Part shown: piece after piece, positions 23,116 to 24,432 of the stretch | Layout of the letters: each line of letters opens with the position of its first letter | How positions within the stretch are numbered: position 1 is the stretch's first letter | Source: Anaerolineaceae bacterium UBA6107 | GTDB taxonomy: Bacteria; Chloroflexota; Anaerolineae; Anaerolineales; Anaerolineaceae | Assembly: GCA_002428455.1 (NCBI GenBank) | Contig: DIWL01000024.1 | Location: 1 to 24,432 of the forward strand | Direction: 5' to 3' | DNA: 24,432 nucleotides | Translations under genes and position numbers: made by a program | Notes under the pieces: generated by a model | What the model was told of the DNA's origin: nothing | What the model saw: the letters and a program-made list of their open reading frames with translations, nothing else | Database searches by the model: none

Positions 23116-23960
23116 CCTAACTTCAGTTTCCGAATGGCATTTTTTACCATGAGGTCGATCAGGTCATGGAATCTCCTGCCCAACAGGTTATTGAGATTGT
23201 AAATAAGTTTACCCTCGTTTCCGGGCAGAATGACATATTTTTTTCGGGCTACATTTTTAACGATCTCATTCGCTACAGCTTCAGCGCTCATCAATTTCGC
23301 CGAGCCGGCAACCTGTTTCGTGATGAAGGGTTTAAATGGCTGCTCATAATCGAGTTGTGGTGTTTGCGTATCAGGAGGAAAAACGATTGAGACCTGGATT
23401 CCGTAAGGTTTTAACTCTGAACGTAAGGCATCAGAGAAGCCGGTAACGGCAAACTTGGATCCACTGTATGCGGTATAACCATAGATTCCGAGAAAGCCGG
23501 CAACTGAAGAAATGTTCACAATTGAACCGGAGCGCCTTGATTTCATTCCAGGCACAAGGTTTTTAAGTACATTTACAGTACCAAAGTAATTGACATCCAT
23601 CAACCAATCAAAGATCTCCGGCTTTAATGAGGTGAACGTGCCCGGGTGGGAGACACCTGCGCAATTGATCACGATATCGGGAAGTCCATGCCTGGCGGTA
23701 TAGTTATCCAGGATCACGTTCAGATCTTCGCGCCTGGTAACATCCGCTTGAATGGTTACCAAAGACGAGGCGTTGTCAGTAGCGATCCGGGAGATTTCGG
23801 ATGAAGCGTTTTCCAGCAAGGTTTGTTGACGGGAGAGGATCGCGACCTGGCAGCCTTCAAGGACAAGCCTTTTTGCCAGCGCTAAGCCAATCCCGCTGGT
23901 TCCACCGGTGATGAGCACAGATTTGTTACTGTAATAATCTTTCAAGGATTTGTTGTTCAT
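23112..23960 (-). CDS. Short-chain dehydrogenase/reductase, 3-ketodihydrosphingosine reductase-like
   Basis: A 282-residue classical SDR. The start chosen is ATG 23958-23960, 2 bp after the zinc-ribbon gene stop; a longer in-frame start at 24101 would overlap that gene by 139 bp. The NAD(P)-binding TGGTSGIG is at 18-25, NCAG at 99-102, the catalytic Ser152 in NISSVAG, and Tyr165/Lys169 in YSGSK. After the active site comes FPPDTQTP (194-201), then YEQPFKPFITKQVAGSAKLMSAEAVANEIV. This PPDTxTP block and its Pro/Lys-rich sequel are what I associate with KDSR/TSC10-type 3-ketosphinganine reductases. The end has amphipathic helices that could touch the membrane. Function on a long-chain ketone is an inference; a general ketoacyl reductase remains possible. 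Confidence 0.8.
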   Translation of the reverse strand: MNNKSLKDYYSNKSVLITGGTSGIGLALAKRLVLEGCQVAILSRQQTLLENASSEISRIATDNASSLVTIQADVTRREDLNVILDNYTARHGLPDIVINCAGVSHPGTFTSLKPEIFDWLMDVNYFGTVNVLKNLVPGMKSRRSGSIVNISSVAGFLGIYGYTAYSGSKFAVTGFSDALRSELKPYGIQVSIVFPPDTQTPQLDYEQPFKPFITKQVAGSAKLMSAEAVANEIVKNVARKKYVILPGNEGKLIYNLNNLLGRRFHDLIDLMVKNAIRKLKLG

Positions 23961-23962
23961 GA

Positions 23963-24187
23963 TCAATGACCGCAGGAACTGCAGGAACCACCGGAGCACC
24001 CCGCGCAGCCTGAAGATCCGCTTTGGGAGGAGGCACCTTCGCGCTTGGTATAGCAGGTCGAAAGCGCGCGTTTCGTATTTATGGAGGAACACCTGGCACA
24101 CTGAATGGGTACGTCTGCATCCCTCATGTGCCGGAGTGATTCAAATTTAGCGCCGCAATCCTGGCATTTATATTCGTAAATGGGCAT
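23963..24187 (-). CDS. FmdB-type zinc ribbon protein
   Basis: A 74-residue protein of the FmdB/CxxC regulatory family. The N-terminus MPIYEYKCQDCG with Cys8-x2-Cys11, and Cys30-x2-Cys33 (QCARC), form a zinc ribbon. The tail is Gly/Ser-rich with several further cysteines (SGCAGCSGGSCSSCGH), as is common in this family. GAGG precedes the ATG. It is placed between a SpoU-type methyltransferase and the SDR gene. The family has no firmly assigned biochemical role; a regulatory or metal-related one is usually supposed. Confidence 0.9.
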   Translation of the reverse strand: MPIYEYKCQDCGAKFESLRHMRDADVPIQCARCSSINTKRALSTCYTKREGASSQSGSSGCAGCSGGSCSSCGH

Positions 24188-24234
24188 TATTAAACCTCAC
24201 TCGATGTTGATGCGATTGTAATCGAATTCTCAGC

Positions 24235-24432
24235 TCAGTGTGGAGTTGTTCCAACTGACTTGATGATCAGGTACAAAGCAATCCCCGCGGTCACCGCCAC
24301 GTTGAGTGAGGTTTTCGATCCAGCCATGGGGATGTGGATGACACTGTTCGCACGCGACAGCACCTCCGGGTCAACACCTGAGACTTCGTTTCCCAGTATG
24401 AGAATCAGATGCTGTTGTGGTTGATAATCAAT
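24235..24432 (-). CDS. SpoU/TrmH-family RNA 2'-O-methyltransferase, C-terminal part (cut by window end)
   Basis: The minus strand is open from the last base of the window to a TGA at 24235-24237, giving the last 65 residues of a larger protein. It contains the SPOUT knot motifs: LILGNEVSGVDPEVLSRA (motif 2, SAM-binding GNE) and IPMAGSKTSLNVAVTAGIALY (motif 3, with the S-L-N-V signature). The enzyme transfers methyl groups from SAM to ribose 2'-OH in tRNA or rRNA; the target (TrmH, RlmB or another) cannot be told from this fragment. It is followed by the zinc-ribbon gene after 47 bp on the same strand. Confidence 0.9.
   Translation of the reverse strand: MDYQPQQHLILILGNEVSGVDPEVLSRANSVIHIPMAGSKTSLNVAVTAGIALYLIIKSVGTTPH

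Noticed and set aside
23961..24101. Longer SDR start at 24101
   Set aside because: It would overlap the zinc-ribbon gene almost fully in another frame; the ATG at 23960, 2 bp after that gene, precedes the conserved TGGTSGIG at the normal distance.
1..24432. CRISPR array, insertion sequence, prophage, tRNA or rRNA genes
   Set aside because: No spaced repeat series, transposase, integrase or clover-leaf/rRNA-like segment was found by reading. Nearly all sequence is accounted for by metabolic genes and short intergenic regions.

Overview
The window is about 24.4 kb of densely coding bacterial chromosome with housekeeping and central-metabolism genes. It shows no rRNA, tRNA, CRISPR array, phage, plasmid or insertion-sequence signal. 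The gene content (split glycine decarboxylase gcvPA/gcvPB, nuoCD fusion, fused gamma-alpha 2-oxoacid:ferredoxin oxidoreductase, solitary PSP1/RicT protein, LmbE deacetylase, moderate GC) suggests an anaerobic, Chloroflexota-like bacterium, perhaps Anaerolineae. That assignment is an inference from general impression; no decisive marker gene is present.

Layout. 1-350: end of an unrecognised small gene and its terminator. 409-3141: alaS. 3199-6399 (minus): glycine cleavage operon gcvH-gcvPA-gcvPB with a near-consensus promoter; gcvT and lpd are not here. 6532-7833 (minus): an MFS permease. 7834-8150: a long divergent leader holding a glmS ribozyme, followed by glmS (8151-9992). 10012-10566 (minus): a SufR/COG2345-like winged-helix regulator, divergent from nuoB-nuoCD-nuoI and a coupled small CxxC/CxxC protein (10665-13991). 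14074-15729: ricT (PSP1) and an LmbE-type deacetylase. 15842-19413: a GntR/FadR-type regulator with a 2-oxoacid:ferredoxin oxidoreductase (korA, korB), preceded by two promoters and a duplicated 14-bp element. 19421-24432 (minus): in transcription order a SpoU/TrmH methyltransferase (cut by the window end), an FmdB-type zinc ribbon, a KDSR-like short-chain dehydrogenase, argF, a terminator, pyk, and a YghO/bacterial-ceramide-synthase-like acyltransferase.

How the genes fit together. Glycine cleavage, pyruvate kinase and the ferredoxin-dependent 2-oxoacid oxidoreductase feed carbon and low-potential electrons into an energy metabolism that includes the connecting (Q) module of complex I. GlmS makes glucosamine-6-phosphate and is probably controlled by the self-cleaving ribozyme in its leader.

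The most notable signals are: (1) a glmS ribozyme, readable by eye from its core motifs, with about 39 extra nucleotides including a GNRA-capped hairpin between two core strands; (2) a KDSR-like reductase and a ceramide-synthase-family acyltransferase in the same gene neighbourhood, hinting at sphingolipid-like chemistry; (3) a SufR-like regulator without the Fe-S cysteines beside a complex I operon; (4) a small four-cysteine protein coupled to nuoI; (5) duplicated operator-like sequences around the GntR-kor promoters.
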